DNA of 64,000 nucleotides from Tragulus kanchil (Eukaryota > Chordata > Mammalia > Artiodactyla > Tragulidae), in NCBI GenBank assembly GCA_022376925.1, contig JAIOJX010000004.1, positions 3,596,001 through 3,660,000 on the forward strand. The letters run 5' to 3'. The notes under the pieces were generated by a model. It did no database searches, was not told the origin of the DNA, and saw nothing but the letters and a program-made list of their open reading frames with translations. The position numbers and the translations under genes are program-made. Of the stretch, positions 62,844 to 64,000 are shown one piece after another. Every line of letters begins with the position of its first letter. Position 1 is the first letter of the stretch.

Positions 62844-64000
62844 CTGAAAAACAGCCGTGTGCAGTGGGCCCTGTGTGTGCCCAGCTCTCGCGCTGGCCCC
62901 AGACGTGTGCACACCACGCAAGCACGCACGCAGCTCCACCACACCAGGTCGCTGCCTCTGTGCTCCCCCGCACGCCTGTGTGAGGGGCACACAGGCAGGG
63001 CAAGTCCTACGTGTACTTGGCACAAGCAAAGCTGTACACATACACTACGTAACGAGCGTGTGCCCACAGGCTGCTGAGCTCACGTGCAGACACAGACAAG
63101 ACCCAAAGCCAGCGCGTGCCGTGCACCTGCTGCGCCAGCTGCTGTCCAGAGCACTTGACACAGACTGACTCCCTTTCTCCTCAGACAATGCTATGAGGTA
63201 GATACAAGGATCACCCTGTTTTAGATGGGGAAACTGAGGCTCCTTGCCTAGGAACACAGAGCAGAGACTGAGCCATGGCAGATGGCTCTGCCACCACTGC
63301 TCTGTTTCCTGGGTTTGGCTGGGCCGAGGTCAGCAGGCACTGATGGAAACAGACTTCTCCAGCCAGAACGACATGACGGTGAATGGATGTAGGGGACTGG
63401 AGAGAGAGCTATCCTAAATGAGCTCCACGCCTATTTCTGACTTGGAGTACTAGTGTGTGTGTTCTGGGGGCATAGTACCACTTTCTGAGATGAGAATGAG
63501 GAGGAGGAGGATTGGGAGCCAGCCCTGAGCTCGTTTCGGGTTTGGAGGGTCTGTGGTACCTGAGCGGACAGAGGGACACTAAGTCTGGAGGCGGGGAACA
63601 GGCAGGACAGAAACAGCAGTCAGACGGGGGTGGGAAGAGGCCCTGCTTCAGGGAGGAGCGGGGCTTGAGGCCTGCAGTCTCGGCCAGGGATGTTGTGAAT
63701 AAACAAGATGCCAGAGGGAGGAGGAGGCCGGCCCTTGGGGTCGTGAGGTTAGAGTCTTGGAATGTCAATGCTCTGAGGCCCTCGGGGACCATCTATCTGA
63801 TCCAGCCCCCATCCTGGGCACCACTGTGCGGATGGGAAAACTGAGGCTTCGAGAAGGACAGGGACCAGGCTCAAGGTTTTGACCTAGGCTAGCCAGGTTC
63901 AGGTGGTCAATGGAGCACTGAAGCTCACCTGGCTGGAAGCCTGAAAACAGCCGTGTGCAGTGGGCCCTGTGTGTGCCCAGCGCTGGCCCCAGACGTGCAC
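62844..64000. repeat. Start of a further direct duplication, offset about 1099 bp, cut by window end
   Basis: The last 58 bases (from about 63943) match the sequence from 62844, with small deletions (GCTCTCGCGCTGG to GCGCTGG, GTGTGCAC to GTGCAC). This predicts that the copy continues beyond 64000. Confidence 0.75.
63170..63280 (+). repeat. MIR in PDGFRB intron 1
   Basis: AATGCTATGAGGTAGATACA and GATGGGGAAACTGAGGCTCC match the MIR core. Confidence 0.75.

Larger units (their letters stand above)
59745..64000 (-). other. PDGFRB: PDGFRB intron 1 (partial)
   Basis: No coding exon recognised. Contains MIR pieces (about 60440-60540, 63170-63280, 63775-63900) and a GCACAC-rich stretch at 62780-63060. 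PDGFRB exon 1 and promoter are not seen; the intron is long in other mammals, so they probably lie beyond the window. The open frames here have no recognisable domains. Confidence 0.7.

Noticed and set aside
59745..64000. PDGFRB exon 1 and promoter
   Set aside because: No convincing CpG-rich first exon with a donor was found in the part of intron 1 visible here.

Overview
The window is nuclear DNA from a ruminant, probably a bovid. The evidence is Bov-A2 and Bov-tA SINEs, a BovB (RTE) 3' fragment, L1, L2 and MIR pieces, and a gene with mammalian exon-intron structure. It shows no prokaryotic or viral organisation. Almost all of the many short open frames are chance frames in GC-rich introns or shadows of exons and repeats.

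The one confidently recognised protein gene is PDGFRB, platelet-derived growth factor receptor beta, on the minus strand. Its coding exons run from the start codon at 59738 down to the stop at 32221. The 3' UTR continues to a variant poly(A) signal (ATTAAA) at 30413-30418. I placed 22 coding exons (2-23) with GT-AG boundaries. Using one copy of each, and the middle copy of exon 9, they sum to exactly 3312 nt, or 1103 codons plus stop. This encodes a signal peptide, five Ig-like domains, a transmembrane helix, a split tyrosine kinase and a tyrosine-rich tail. Non-coding exon 1 is not seen and probably lies beyond 64000.

The region below 30400 corresponds to the CSF1R 5' region, because CSF1R follows PDGFRB head-to-tail in mammals. 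A purine-rich candidate for CSF1R non-coding exon 1 lies about 430 bp past the PDGFRB poly(A) signal (about 29873-29966, repeated at 28792-28885). The rest, 1-28.7 kb, is best read as CSF1R intron 1. It holds an old diverged segmental duplication (1-6780 versus 12623-19620), L1, SINE and BovB insertions, and MIRs. No CSF1R coding exon was found.

The most striking feature is a series of 16 direct, adjacent, nearly identical duplications of about 1.05-1.16 kb across the window. Some chain so that a segment appears three times. Seven PDGFRB coding exons (4, 9, 10, 12, 16, 19, 23) and the CSF1R exon 1 candidate are duplicated; exon 9 is present three times. Copies differ mainly by 1-2 base indels, often in homopolymers, and several junctions contain garbled versions of the true flanking sequence. 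I interpret these as unmerged contig overlaps or gap-filling errors in a draft assembly, not biology. I found no convincing undescribed biological system.
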